A stretch of DNA of 64,000 nt from Incurvaria masculella. Taxonomy: Eukaryota > Arthropoda > Insecta > Lepidoptera > Incurvariidae. Below the pieces are notes generated by a model. The model was not told the origin of the DNA. It was given only the letters and a program-made list of their open reading frames with translations, and did not search any database. Where the stretch lies: NCBI GenBank assembly GCA_946894095.1, contig OX335652.1:5789001-5853000 (forward strand), given 5' to 3'. The position numbers were made by a program, and so were the translations under genes. Positions 9,790 to 18,894 of this stretch are shown here, one piece after another (position 1 is the first letter of the stretch; each line of letters begins with the position of its first letter).

Positions 9790-10460
9790 TTTAACGCTTA
9801 TTGCAACTGATATTATAATTGCGAAAGTGAGTTGGTTTGTCAAGTACGTATTTCACGACATTACGACTGAACCGATATTATAGAAATTTGTTTAAAAGAT
9901 CCTAAGAAAGACAGGCTACCTCTTGTCTAAAAAAATCTTAAAGGGGGTGAAATACTAGATCAAAATTTGTATCGGTAATCCTAACCTCCTTCGCTGATGG
10001 CACTGAATTGTTCTGACAAGACGTTTGGATGTAATTCCCGCTTAGGAATAGTTAGTAGCATGATGAATTACCAGAGGGGAGGGCAGTGTGAATAAATGTT
10101 TATAACTAAGCAAACAATTACCCGATTTAATTCGGTTTATATCTACGTCTAGCTAGATCCTAATCTTTACTTATAGGCTACATAACATCACGCAAAATTG
10201 CCAGAGGGGCAAAATGCGTGTAGCTTGCTTGCGATCCTCTAAGCCGATTTAAATGCGGATGGTACGAACGTATTGCATCTCTGGGAGCGCTCCGTTCCGG
10301 AGCTGTGATTCCAAATGTTTACGATGCACGATTTCAAAAAGTCCTTCCACTGATATTATAAATGGAAATATTTTTATTCAACCAAACTATATCGGTTCAA
10401 CCGATCTTGATTACATTTAGTAGATTGTCCCGGACCAGCCCTTTGAATTTTCGTTCATAA
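9790..10460 (+). mobile_element. decayed Helitron body
   Basis: Scattered blocks match the Helitron interior at 18895-20052: 'gcatctctgggag', 'cttataggctacataa', 'gccagaggggc', and near 10380 the block leading to 'ggttcaaccgatcttgatta' and 'attgtccaggaccag'-like sequence. Ends are not defined and it is heavily diverged. Confidence 0.4.
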
Positions 10461-11032
10461 AATAGTTCATATCGACATTAGTCCAAAACTACATTGACTC
10501 GAGCGAATTAGAATGAATGTTCTCGTTACTGGAGGCTTACCTACTCAATACAAAGTATTTGTTACTCGCTACTTTTGTTACTTTGCATAAATCGTGAAAA
10601 TATACCGAATATTTAATACTGGAAGCGCTCGAATCGGACTATGTTAAAATGAAAAAAACTTATTGCTCATTATTGCTTATAGTTATTGGTCATACATAAG
10701 CATTGTCATTTGAAAAATCACTTTGTGACGAGAATCTTGTTCACTTCGCTCTTGCCCAAAGTATAATAAGATATGGAATCCTCATATGGGGTGGAGCTAG
10801 AAAAAAAGACGTGGATTCGCTGTGTATAGCACAGAAATCAGTTCTCAGAGTTATGTTCAACAAAAAACGCACAAGTATGTGCAGCTGCTATCTGATTATG
10901 GACTACTAAGCGTTCGCCAAATTTACATCCAAACTCTCATAATCTCTCACAAATCACATTTGTTTACGATGAACGATTTCAAAAAGTCCTTCCACTGATA
11001 TTATAAATGGAAATATTTTTATTCAACCAAAT
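10317..11032 (+). repeat. about 70-bp duplicated segment (10317-10387 and 10960-11032)
   Basis: The block beginning 'gtttacgatg' and containing 'cactgatattataaatgg' is present twice about 645 bp apart, almost unchanged. The second copy lies within a local duplication in a LINE tail, where 'acatccaaactctcataatc' also recurs (about 10923 and 11033). This looks like insertion of a Helitron-derived filler during a local tandem duplication. Confidence 0.6.
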
Positions 11033-11347
11033 TTACATCCAAACTCTCATAATCTCTCACAAATCACATATTCATCTTTTTCTTCTTCTTCTTAAGCCTT
11101 TTGTTGTCCACTGCTGGACGTAGGCCTCCCCCAGACTTTGCCAAGTTGTGCGGTCACATATTCATACTCACATAAATCCTTGTCACTCACACAACACATG
11201 GGTAGCGAAATTAGCGCGTGCGCCTAAACCGTACGAAATTTGCACAGCGCTTCTTTATCTTCCAAGCCCCCCGAATATTTAACATGAACTCAGAATGGCT
11301 CTCCCTTAGAGGAAAAAAACTCAAACATTCTGTATTTGATTGGATCG
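10700..11347 (+). pseudogene. non-LTR retrotransposon C-terminal fragment
   Basis: The plus strand encodes FALAQSIIRYGILIWGGA and AQKSVLRVMFNKKRT, the conserved region after the RT in Jockey-like LINEs. After interruptions it continues as RTKFAQRFFIFQAPRIFN at about 11230. The frame is broken by a local duplication (10920-11068) and by a short inserted RTE tail (11076-11153). It is overrun at 11348 by a TTAA-bounded MITE. It is not functional. Confidence 0.65.
11076..11153 (-). mobile_element. 78-bp RTE-like tail insertion with 12-bp target duplication
   Basis: On the minus strand this reads 'ggcctacgtccagcagtgga' followed by a GAA-rich tail, the same 3' end type as 16640-16680. The 12-bp sequence tcacatattcat occurs at 11064-11075 and 11154-11165 as a target-site duplication. 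It is inserted in the LINE fragment around it. Confidence 0.75.
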
Positions 11348-11690
11348 TTAAGGCTGTTCCGACCCATATAAAGTTGTTTGCACACATAACGCAAAAAGTA
11401 TTGCACTTTAAGCCACGAATTAATAATAAAAATGTAACAATTTCACAATTTCAAGATTATTGGTTTTGTTACAATTTATTTAAATACAATTTTTATTTAA
11501 CAGCGCCATCCAACGGTGTAAAACTTCTAATGGGCAATTACAACGAAACCATTAAACCTGAAATTGTGAATATGTTTTTGCTGCAACTACTATGGCTATA
11601 TTTAATATTTTTGACGAATTTGTGCCTTAAAGTGCAATACTTTTTGCGTTCCGTGTAAAAAAAACATTGTATGGGTCGGAACATCCTTAA
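11348..11690. mobile_element. MITE with about 77-bp inverted repeats and TTAA ends
   Basis: The left end (TTAAGGCTGTTCCGACCCATA) and the right end are reverse complements with few changes, and both include the block 'cgcaaaaagtattgcacttt'. Both ends are bordered by TTAA, as expected of piggyBac-type target sites, although the terminal bases are not the usual CCC. Related pieces lie at 16090-16330, 16850-17140 and 17665-17740. No transposase is encoded; the apparent frame at 11218-11658 crosses the element and is not a gene. Confidence 0.65.
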
Positions 11691-11752
11691 CTTCGGAATT
11701 ATAAAATGTGAAGATGCTTTGGGTACTCTTAAATAAAAAATTTAACCAAAAA

Positions 11753-12322
11753 AATAACCGACTTCAAAGAAAAAGCACTAAAAAGTAAAAAATAATTGCC
11801 ATTTTTGTAGTTACGATTTTTGTTATTTTTTGAGTCGGCGTCAGCCGGGCACGCGCTGCGCCAATCAAGAGAACCTTGGCTACCTTGGCTGACACCGACT
11901 CAAAAATTAACAAAAATCGTAACTACAAAAATGGCAATTATTTTTTACTTTTTAGTGCTTTTCTTTGAATTCGGTTATTTGTTTGTTAATTTTTTTTTAT
12001 TCGTTTTTTTTTGTGAATCTGAAATACACTTACTAATTTGTACACGTCCTTTCCAATAAAAAATAATCACCGAAATCGGTTGGCGATATATTGAGTTTGT
12101 CGTGCACATCTTAATATAAATTTATGACTTATATGATTTTCTCATGGATATCATTGTCAGAACTTAACGAAATTAAAATGGGACTACTTGGGAAGCACTA
12201 GCTTTCATTTAAATAAATAATCATCAGAATCGGTTCACCCAGGCAAAAGTTATGAGGTAACAAACATAAAAAAAAACATACAGACGAATTGATAACCTCC
12301 TCCTTTTTTGAAGTCGGTTAAA
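11753..12322. mobile_element. foldback element bounded by aaccgacttc
   Basis: Its ends are inverted: 'taaccgacttcaaag' on the left and 'ttttttgaagtcggtta' on the right. A strong internal foldback pairs about 11765-11848 with 11888-11980 ('gtcggcgtcagcc' with 'ggctgacaccgac', then long arms around 'aattgccatttttgtagtta'). The right half has phrases very common in lepidopteran genomes ('tcggttcacccaggcaaaag'). It is noncoding and related in its ends to the composite elements at 50277-60697. Confidence 0.65.
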
Positions 12323-13043
12323 AAATAAAACACAAATACTAATACTTCATACAAATACATTTATAATGGCGTTCAGGACAATATCTTTATAATGTTATCC
12401 ATTATAACACTGCAATCTGAATCGCTTCGTTTATATATACAGCATTATTTGCAACTACACATTTAGGTATAAATTATGAAAATGAATAAGTTCAACACAC
12501 CTTTTACAAGGATTTTTTAGTTTCATTTGAATATAATATCTAATTAAATACACGTACACTTTGAATGATTTTACTTTCGAATATTTTATAGTTACTTATT
12601 GTATACCTGTTAACTATTTTTTGTTTGTGTTTTTAACTGTGTGTAATAATTTTCTGATTATTTTTTCATCTTTTTCCAACACTAAAATAATAAATAAACT
12701 TTTTACGAATCCGAGGGTCCCAGACTGGCCGGGATACGGGCAGAAGCCTAGTCCGGCAGCTGAAAATCCGAGACCGATGACGTTATGAAACTATGCGAAC
12801 TACCCACATAAGTCATCGACTGCTGCTCCCGCTGTGGCGCCGCCGCCGTCGAGCCTCCGCCGTGCCGTGCGTACTAAAATATCAAAGTGAACATGAATAT
12901 TATGGATGGATGTCTGTAGATGAAGCGAAAGAACTGTGTTGTAAAAGAAGTATGTTGTAATCGTAATGCCCTATCACCTTGGCCCCTCCGGGAAAGCAGC
13001 GTGAAGGTATGTATGTATTCATACTTAAAAAAATATTATTAAA
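12323..13043. other. unassigned sequence with probable LINE 3' tail
   Basis: A GC-richer block at about 12700-12860 runs into 'cccctccgggaaagcagcg' and a short GTAT-repeat tail near 13008-13020, which resembles a LINE 3' end on the plus strand. No protein motif is readable, so the family is not assigned. Confidence 0.3.
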
Positions 13044-13240
13044 CTAGCTGCGGTACCCGGCTCCGCTCGGGTCCATGTCGGTTTAGACTGATGTCGAGCT
13101 GAATTATTTCCTAGATAAAAAGTAGCCAAATTTCAGTCGAAAATGCTGCTCAATAACGATGTAATTTATCTGCTACTTTTTAATCATATAGGATTGAGCC
13201 GATATAGCTTAGTTAAATAAGAAATATTATAACATTTCCA
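13044..13240 (-). mobile_element. Helitron 3' fragment
   Basis: The minus-strand end has ACCCGAGCGGAGCCGGGT (a self-pairing hairpin), then ACCGCAGCTAG and T. This is the same terminus as at 20052. About 190 bp of related body follows, with the 'agtagcc' and 'gattgagccgatat' blocks. Confidence 0.7.
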
Positions 13241-13383
13241 TTTATAATACATAGGGCACACTATATGTTTTCGGAACTGCCCACTTAGCTAAACACTATC
13301 GAAAAAGTAATTAAATAATGTGGTATTATAACGCATAGGGCCGAGTGCACGAAAGAGCAAAAAATCTGAATCATCGTCAACTT

Positions 13384-13449
13384 AAATACGTCACTTTGCA
13401 TGTATAGTATGGAAGGAACTCTATGCAATTCACTAAAAGTGACGTGTTT
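13384..13449. repeat. 66-bp hairpin, copy 1
   Basis: The ends AAATACGTCACTTT and AAAGTGACGTGTTT pair with one mismatch around a 38-base centre. A second copy with perfect 14-bp arms lies at 16354-16419. The two share most of the loop ('gaaggaact', 'atgc'), so this is a repeated element, either a tiny MITE or a hairpin RNA precursor. Confidence 0.6.
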
Positions 13450-13639
13450 GAACATTGTTTACTCATCCCTCTCTTCGTGAAATCGGTTCTTAGGCTGTTT
13501 TGTCTTGTTTGTTTTGTCTTACTGTCACTTGTTTTTGCATTGTGGCGTCATTTAAAAAAATGCGTGTCTATATCACCATGGTATTAACTTATGAAAATTT
13601 TTGTAGTATTATTTTATACATAATTTTATTCATGTAGAA

Positions 13640-14513
13640 ATGTCTTTAAAGATCTCGGAATAATGTCCCTCGCAAATAAGTATGTATATCAAAATATAAT
13701 CTATGCAAAAAAAACTATAGAATCGGCTACTCTTAATGCTGACATACATTCCCATAATACTAGAAATAAGTTTAATATACAATGTCCAAAACACAGACGA
13801 GCAAAGACTTCGAAGAGTTTTATTCACAACAGTGTTAGATTATACAATAAATTACCAGCAGTAATGAGAAATTTGCCCCTTAATGAATTTAAAAATAAAA
13901 TTAAATCAGTTCTTCTTAGTAAAGTATATTATAATATAAGCGAAGCTCTTTCCGATAAAACTCTCTTTTGTGACTTAATATCATAAGAAGACAAGTACAT
14001 AACTGTGTACCATACAAAATTGTAAGACTTCTTTGACATAATACTACGCTGGTAGTATTTTTTTTTTATATATAAATACTTATTCTTTATAATATATTGA
14101 CTTGATACACGTCATTGGTATCAAACTTGACGAGGGCTTAATACACCTGACATAGGTTAAGTTGACGACGGCTTTTACACCAGAGTATACTTGTAATGCT
14201 ATAAATTATATTAATTTATATAATTGAATTAGTAACTTTATTAGTTGTAAGTAACTTAAACTTAGGGTTGCTGTTTCTATTGTTCTTTGTTCTTTGCCTT
14301 ACAACTGTTCTGCCAAGGAATTGTTTGGCAGTAGCATTTAGATCTAAGTATGTATTTCATAATTGTGGACGGAAAAATATGTTATGTAAACCCGTGAAGT
14401 TTCTTTGCGGGTTCTTCTTTACTGGGTTGATCGAATCCGCGGATCTTTGTGACGTAACTTGGTGTAGTTTGACTACCAAAAAGTTTAAATAAATGAAATG
14501 AAATGAAATGAAA
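13640..14513 (+). pseudogene. Jockey-like LINE C-terminus and 3' UTR
   Basis: The frame at 13663-13986 ends with NTRNKFNIQCPKHRRAKTSK, SFIHNSVRLYNKLPAVMRNL and FKNKIKSVLL, the characteristic tail of Jockey-like polyproteins (N-T-R-N … S-F…RLYNKLP…FK). Its stop is followed by about 500 bp of noncoding sequence and a TGAAA repeat tail (about 14489-14510), which marks the 3' end of the element. RT and endonuclease are absent, so this is a 5'-truncated insertion. Confidence 0.75.
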
Positions 14514-14599
14514 ATACGATTTTAAGTGTAATTTGACAGTTTACAAAGCCTTGCTCGGCCTCAAACTGCTTTTGGCGATGAAACACTATGAAAGGCGAC

Positions 14600-15180
14600 T
14601 ATCGCGTCAATCTTGTGACAAATTTTGTGATGGTCAGCTTTATACAACAGAAACATAAATGATGTGTGCCGTAAGATGAAACAGACAGGCATGCAGACTG
14701 TTGCTTTGGAGACTGTGAATAGTGATTTGTATAACATCATCTGTTCGATGGAAGTAAATGACGAACTCCGTAAAATTAACAGTAAACGCAGCATCATCTT
14801 GCACCACAACAATGCCAGTTCTCTGGCGGCCATGCAGACATACGAATTTTCAAAGGTTAAAAACGTAGAACTTATGAGTAATGCTGCATACAGTCCCGAC
14901 CTAGCACCATTTGAATCCATCTGAATGTGGATGTATAATTGCGGGAAGATCCTGGTGAACCTGGTACTCTTCGACAGCCTCTTCTGGTGATGACAATCGT
15001 TGGCAACGTATTGGTTAAAACATTTTGGGAACAGAATAATGTCACAAATTATTCTGTTCCCAAAATGTTTTAACCAATACGTTGCCAACGATTGTCATCA
15101 CCAGAAGAGGCTGTCGAAGAGTACCAGGTTCACCAGGATCTTCCCGCAATTATACATCCACATTCAAATGGATGCATTAT
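14600..15180 (+). pseudogene. mariner-like transposase pseudogene
   Basis: The plus strand encodes SDLYNIICSMEVNDELRK, ILHHNNASSLAA and NAAYSPDLAPFES. Past the palindrome it continues as SSPEEAVEEYQVHQ after a frame change. These match the mariner catalytic region HHDNA…SPDLAPxD…LFPxLK…FSSxEEA. The conserved Asp of HHDN is Asn here and the Asp after LAP is replaced, so two catalytic residues are lost. Frames are also broken, so it cannot be active. The reading is split by a 126-bp inverted duplication. Confidence 0.75.
14915..15173. repeat. near-perfect palindrome, 126-bp arms, 7-base loop
   Basis: 14915-15040 is the reverse complement of 15048-15173. I found one mismatch near the outer end (14921 against 15167), and the loop is gtcacaa (15041-15047). 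The right arm is genuine mariner coding sequence (LFPK to EEAVEEYQ). The left arm is the inverted copy, lodged after SPDLAPFES. Confidence 0.9.
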
Positions 15181-15500
15181 GCAACCCCGATTATGCATTC
15201 CTTCAATGCGATGGTATGTATCATCCCAGGTGGAATTAACCCTACGAAAGGTGAACAAAAGTTTTACGTGGCATACAAAACACAGCCAGCCTCAACACCT
15301 AAAACGGTCACCCATCCGTTACTCGAGCGCACTCAGAGATGCCAAATGTAGATATAATTCGCATATAAATCGGGTGAGTGGTTCTCAAGTTATAAGCATT
15401 TCACCCTAATGCTCACCGCTGTGGTAATTTGGAGTTATTACATGTAGCTTTTAAGTTGTGAGCAGAATCAGGCTAGACGTGGAAACCAAACTTTATAAGC
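15178..15500 (-). mobile_element. Helitron-interior fragment with 5S-like block
   Basis: Reverse-complement matches to the Helitron interior at 19590-19760: 'ggcatctctgagtgcgctcg', 'gatgggtgaccg', 'gttgaggctggctgtg', and 'cgaattatatctac'. It includes the 5S/SINE-like block carried by that Helitron family. Confidence 0.55.
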
Positions 15501-15547
15501 ATTTCATACCACTGCTTATTTGCACACCCCTCTCATAATTTTGCATG

Positions 15548-15791
15548 GGGGCCCATTCAGGTAAGAGTGAGATCGAATTCGTCGTTAAATATCAAGTAAT
15601 CACTTTTAGTGATAAGTCCGCCTTTGTGCAGTTTCGCTCTGTTAGATTTAATTATTCTGTAAATAGTTTTTAATGTAATTTGCACAATAAAGAATTTCTT
15701 TCTTTCTTTCTTTCTTAATTATATATTTCACAGCTATTTTTAGGTTAACTCACTCCCGAACTCGAAGTCACTCTTACCTGAATGGGCCAAC
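15548..15791. mobile_element. short inverted-end element containing a LINE 3' tail
   Basis: 'ggcccattcaggtaagagtg' (about 15550) and its reverse complement 'cactcttacctgaatgggcc' (about 15770) face each other about 245 bp apart. Between them is the plus-strand 3' end of a LINE ('gataagtccgcctttgtgca' to 'aataaagaatttctttcttt', ending near 15716). A LINE tail nested in a MITE is one reading; an inverted duplication around the LINE insertion site is another. Confidence 0.45.
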
Positions 15792-16089
15792 TGATGCTAA
15801 TTAGCCCTAAAGTTGCGGGAATAATAAAGCCATGCGTGTCTGTACAATTAGCGAGTCTGGAAAGAAGATACATAAGTTCAATCAGTGATGACCAACACCA
15901 AACTCATATTCTTGACCAAACCATAGAAACTATTCATTAAAAAACAGGTGCGTTTTATTATACCTAGTTTGAAGATATTATGGGTTAGCCATACACATTT
16001 TCATACGTTTCAAGATTTTCTTTGAGACAAAAGATAGTTGCCTAATTTAATCCTGTTCTGGCCTGTACAAAGTTTTTATACACAAAAGC

Positions 16090-16330
16090 AAATAATATAA
16101 TTATAAAGTTATATAATGCCATAGTGAATAGTTGCGGCGAAAATATTTGCAGAATATAGGTGTTGTTTTTTTTTTCTTTTCAGAATTTCTTTTTACAGCG
16201 CCATCTATGATATAACGGTGTACAACTTCTAATCGCTAATACTAATGAAGTAAATAAACGCCTCTATACGGGTGGAGATGGCGCTGTAAACTTAACGTTT
16301 CGCCCGAAGTTTCGAAACGAATTGCATATC
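16090..16330. mobile_element. MITE fragment related to 11348-11690
   Basis: It shares 'ggtgtacaacttctaat', 'acagcgccatct' and 'gcggcgaaaatatttgcagaat' with the MITE at 11348. TTACAGCGCCATCT (about 16193) and AGATGGCGCTGTAA (about 16266) form an internal inverted pair. Termini are missing. Confidence 0.45.
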
Positions 16331-16353
16331 TATATCAACGTCAGCGTATGATT

Positions 16354-16419
16354 AAACACGTCACTTTGTATGGACAGTATTGAAGGAACTCCATGCGGTT
16401 CGCTAAAAGTGACGTGTTT
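16354..16419. repeat. 66-bp hairpin, copy 2
   Basis: AAACACGTCACTTT (16354-16367) pairs perfectly with AAAGTGACGTGTTT (16406-16419), and inner bases GTATGGA/TCCATGC extend the fold. It is a sister of 13384-13449, about 3 kb away. Confidence 0.65.
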
Positions 16420-16552
16420 GAACATTGATTAACTCGGCCGTACTCGGGAACAAAATTTCTCGCACTGACTACCATGAATTAAAATTGTTCCTTAGAAAAA
16501 TAGTTTTGCCATCAAACTATTACCTAATAAAACCAGAAAAAAAAAGACCACC

Positions 16553-16680
16553 CGCCAGGTGGGACGACGACATCAAGTGCGTTGGCGGAAAGCAGTGGTT
16601 CCGTACCGCTGAAGCTCGGGAGGACTGGAGGAAAATTGGAGAGGCGTATGTCCAGCAGTGGACGCAAACACGCTGACTGG
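16553..16680 (+). pseudogene. RTE-like LINE C-terminal tail
   Basis: It encodes PPARWDDDIKCVGGKQWFRT, AEAREDWRKIGEAY and VQQWTQTR then stop, followed by CTGACTGG. It is nearly identical to 7530-7660. Only the final 40 or so codons of the polyprotein survive. Confidence 0.7.
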
Positions 16681-16734
16681 CTGACTTACATGTTATAATT
16701 ATATGCGAGATAAAAAAACCAGAAAAACAAATTG

Positions 16735-16830
16735 TAATTTCAGGATTCGAACCTGAACCCTCCCTCGAACAAAATATATTCGAAACAGCCGATTATGCGC
16801 ACTACGCCAACCGGCTTTCTACGTTTAAGG
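16735..16830 (-). mobile_element. tRNA-derived SINE head
   Basis: The minus strand contains GTTGGCGTAGTGCGCATA (A-box-like) and GGTTCAGGTTCGAATCCTGA (B box GGTTCGAATCC) at tRNA-like spacing. The 5' and 3' ends do not pair as an acceptor stem, so this is a SINE and not a tRNA gene. A relative lies at 18105-18185. Confidence 0.65.
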
Positions 16831-16849
16831 GTTTTCCGAACCATACAAA

Positions 16850-17140
16850 GTAGTTTTTACATAGAACGCAAAAAATATTGCATTTAATATATTTATATAA
16901 TTAATTATATAAATATATTAAATGTAACCAAAATAGTTACGGCGAAAACATTTTCACAATTTCGGGTTTAAAGGTTTTATTGTAATTAGCTATTAGAAGT
17001 TTTACAACGTTAGATGGCGCTTATTTAAAAAAAATAACAAAACCAATAAACCTGCAATTTTCAAAATGTTTTCGCCGCAGCTACTACAGCTATATTTAGC
17101 ATTTATAATGAATTCGTGGTTTAAGGCGGCCCAACCCGGC
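16850..17140. mobile_element. MITE fragment with 44-bp AT palindrome
   Basis: It is related to 11348-11690 ('cgcaaaaaatattgcattta', 'tagaagttttacaac', 'gctactacagctatatttag'). At 16881-16924 there is a perfect 44-bp palindrome of almost pure AT, which probably formed by inverted duplication of one arm. Confidence 0.5.
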
Positions 17141-17284
17141 GGGACTAACTCATTCGCGGGCACGGTACAAAACCGTGCTGTTGCGCTCTGGGACCTTCTC
17201 TGTTTCAAAGAAAAAGACAGGCTCCGTAATGAGGAAGATGCAAAATGTCCACAAAAAAGACAATGTGCATAGTGTATGATTTGG
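17141..17284. other. unassigned sequence
   Basis: A GC-richer stretch ('cggcgggactaactcattcg', 'gtacaaaaccgtgctgttgc') with a short open frame. It has no recognisable family. Confidence 0.3.
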
Positions 17285-17690
17285 TAAGATTTACGAAAAT
17301 GTTTATTACTAAACGACTTATAGCTAAAAGTAAACCACGACCGCTGTATTAAAAAAATATAACATAAACCAAAGAGATTATAAATCTTGATTAAATAAGC
17401 TATGTCTGATGACCAATCTTTTTAAGATGTTCTTACTTTATCATTGCGTAATCTACCTTCAAAGTTATTGTATAAAACGCGCCAAAAACCCGAACTTTCG
17501 GACCTTATAACTTAGAAACCAAACACAATTGTACAATGCCAACGGTCATCAGACATCTAGTTCGATCAAATAAAGCTATTTTGAGCAAAATTTGGGATCT
17601 CTGACAAGTAATATGGGCGTGATCTTCTTTCCCCGTTTGTATGGGGAGTTGAGCGGGATGGGCCACCTTAAAGAGCAATACTTTTTGCGA
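17285..17690 (+). repeat. dispersed repeat, inverted partner of 2585-3085
   Basis: Reverse-complement counterpart of the element described at 2585-3085, over about 400 bp. Its right edge abuts a terminal piece of the TTAA MITE family (17665-17740, ending 'aacagccttaa'). Confidence 0.65.
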
Positions 17691-17739
17691 TATGTGTACA
17701 AACAACTTTGTATGGGTCGAAACAGCCTTAATGCCAAAA

Positions 17740-18428
17740 TTGTTAATCGTTTCTGGCAAAATCACGCCGCACGTAGCGCCGTCATGAGCCACGGGATGGT
17801 TTCAATTTTGTTTGAGAGTAATTTCATTGATATTGCTCAGCCCTTAGAATATTTAGCGAGATGGTATGTATCCTAGAGTGAGCCCAGCGATATTTTCTGT
17901 AAAATCTTGCATGTGTAACGCATGTGGACAGACGTTCCCTTTTATATAATGTATATTACCGAGTTTACGTCGAACATGTCGACAGATGTTCTCTTTAATA
18001 TAAGCAGAGATATGTGTATATCTATTAAGTATAATCTATGCTATAATTATTATATACGAGTCCCCAGAAACAATAAAATGTAAAAAACGAAAAAAAAAAT
18101 TAGGCCATCAGGATTCGAACCTATATCCTCCCGAACAAAATGCGTATAGAAGAGTCAGTACTCCGCCCTGCGCCACCCGTTTTCTGACAATTAGTGCGAA
18201 AATAGTGAATCGTTGAATGACGTCGCAAGTAACGCCACCATACGCCACGGGATGGTATTTATATTGTTTGAGAGTAATTTCATTGATATTGATCAGCTTT
18301 CATCTTGATCTGTTTGGTGGTCACGGAGATTACCTCTCGCATGTGGACAGACGTTCCCTTTTATATAAGTAGAGAAGAAAAAAAAAAAGGTTCCGACGTT
18401 TTGAGCGCCTTTCGAAGTCGGTTAAAAA
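17740..18428. repeat. duplicated non-coding block (17760-17965 and 18215-18375)
   Basis: Two diverged direct copies share 'gccacgggatggt', 'tgtttgagagtaatttcatt' and 'gcatgtggacagacgttccc'. A tRNA-derived SINE sits between them. The right end closes with 'gcctttcgaagtcggttaaa', the terminus typical of the aaccgacttc element class. Confidence 0.55.
18105..18185 (-). mobile_element. tRNA-derived SINE head
   Basis: The minus strand holds an A-box-like GGTGGCGCAGGGCGGAGTAC and a B box GGTTCGAATCCTGATGGCC. It matches the SINE head at 16735-16830 in position and orientation but is diverged. Acceptor-stem pairing is absent. Confidence 0.6.
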
Positions 18429-18894
18429 CGATTCGTAGAAAAAATCAAGCCATAATTACAACTGCTTTTTTTCTCTCCATTTCATGATTGATTTGCGCCG
18501 AGAAACTAATAAAGGTACTTTCTCTAGCTGAGAATAACGACAGTAACGAGCATCGAGAGTTCAAAACGAGTCAGAACATCAATAAACGCGAGCGCCCAGA
18601 AGCATCGCTTCTAACTCATTAGCCGAGAGTAGTAACGAGCATCAAGACGAATTCGATTCTCGTTCTTAATTCTTGCAATCTAAGAGTTATGAGTCCGCGC
18701 TCTATCTGGGAAAGGCTTGAATGTACAAATAGCGAGGAATCGTCCCAGTACTAGTGCCACGGTAAAACTCGTATTCGTAAATAATGCGATATTTCAAGAT
18801 TTCCATATTGTGAGCAGAACGATGTCATACAAAAAATTAATGGCTCGAAAACAAACGAATCACTTATATTCGAACCCAAATACACAAGCATACA
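18429..18894. other. unassigned sequence
   Basis: Contains local repeats of 'gagtaacgagcatc'-like phrases (about 18535-18660) and no gene. Confidence 0.35.

Noticed and set aside
11218..11658. 146-codon plus-strand frame
   Set aside because: It is a chance fusion of a LINE C-terminus (up to 11347) with the TTAA-bounded MITE.
16735..18185. Possible tRNA genes on the minus strand (16735-16830, 18105-18185)
   Set aside because: A and B boxes are present, but the ends do not form an acceptor stem and the two copies are diverged repeats. They are SINE heads.
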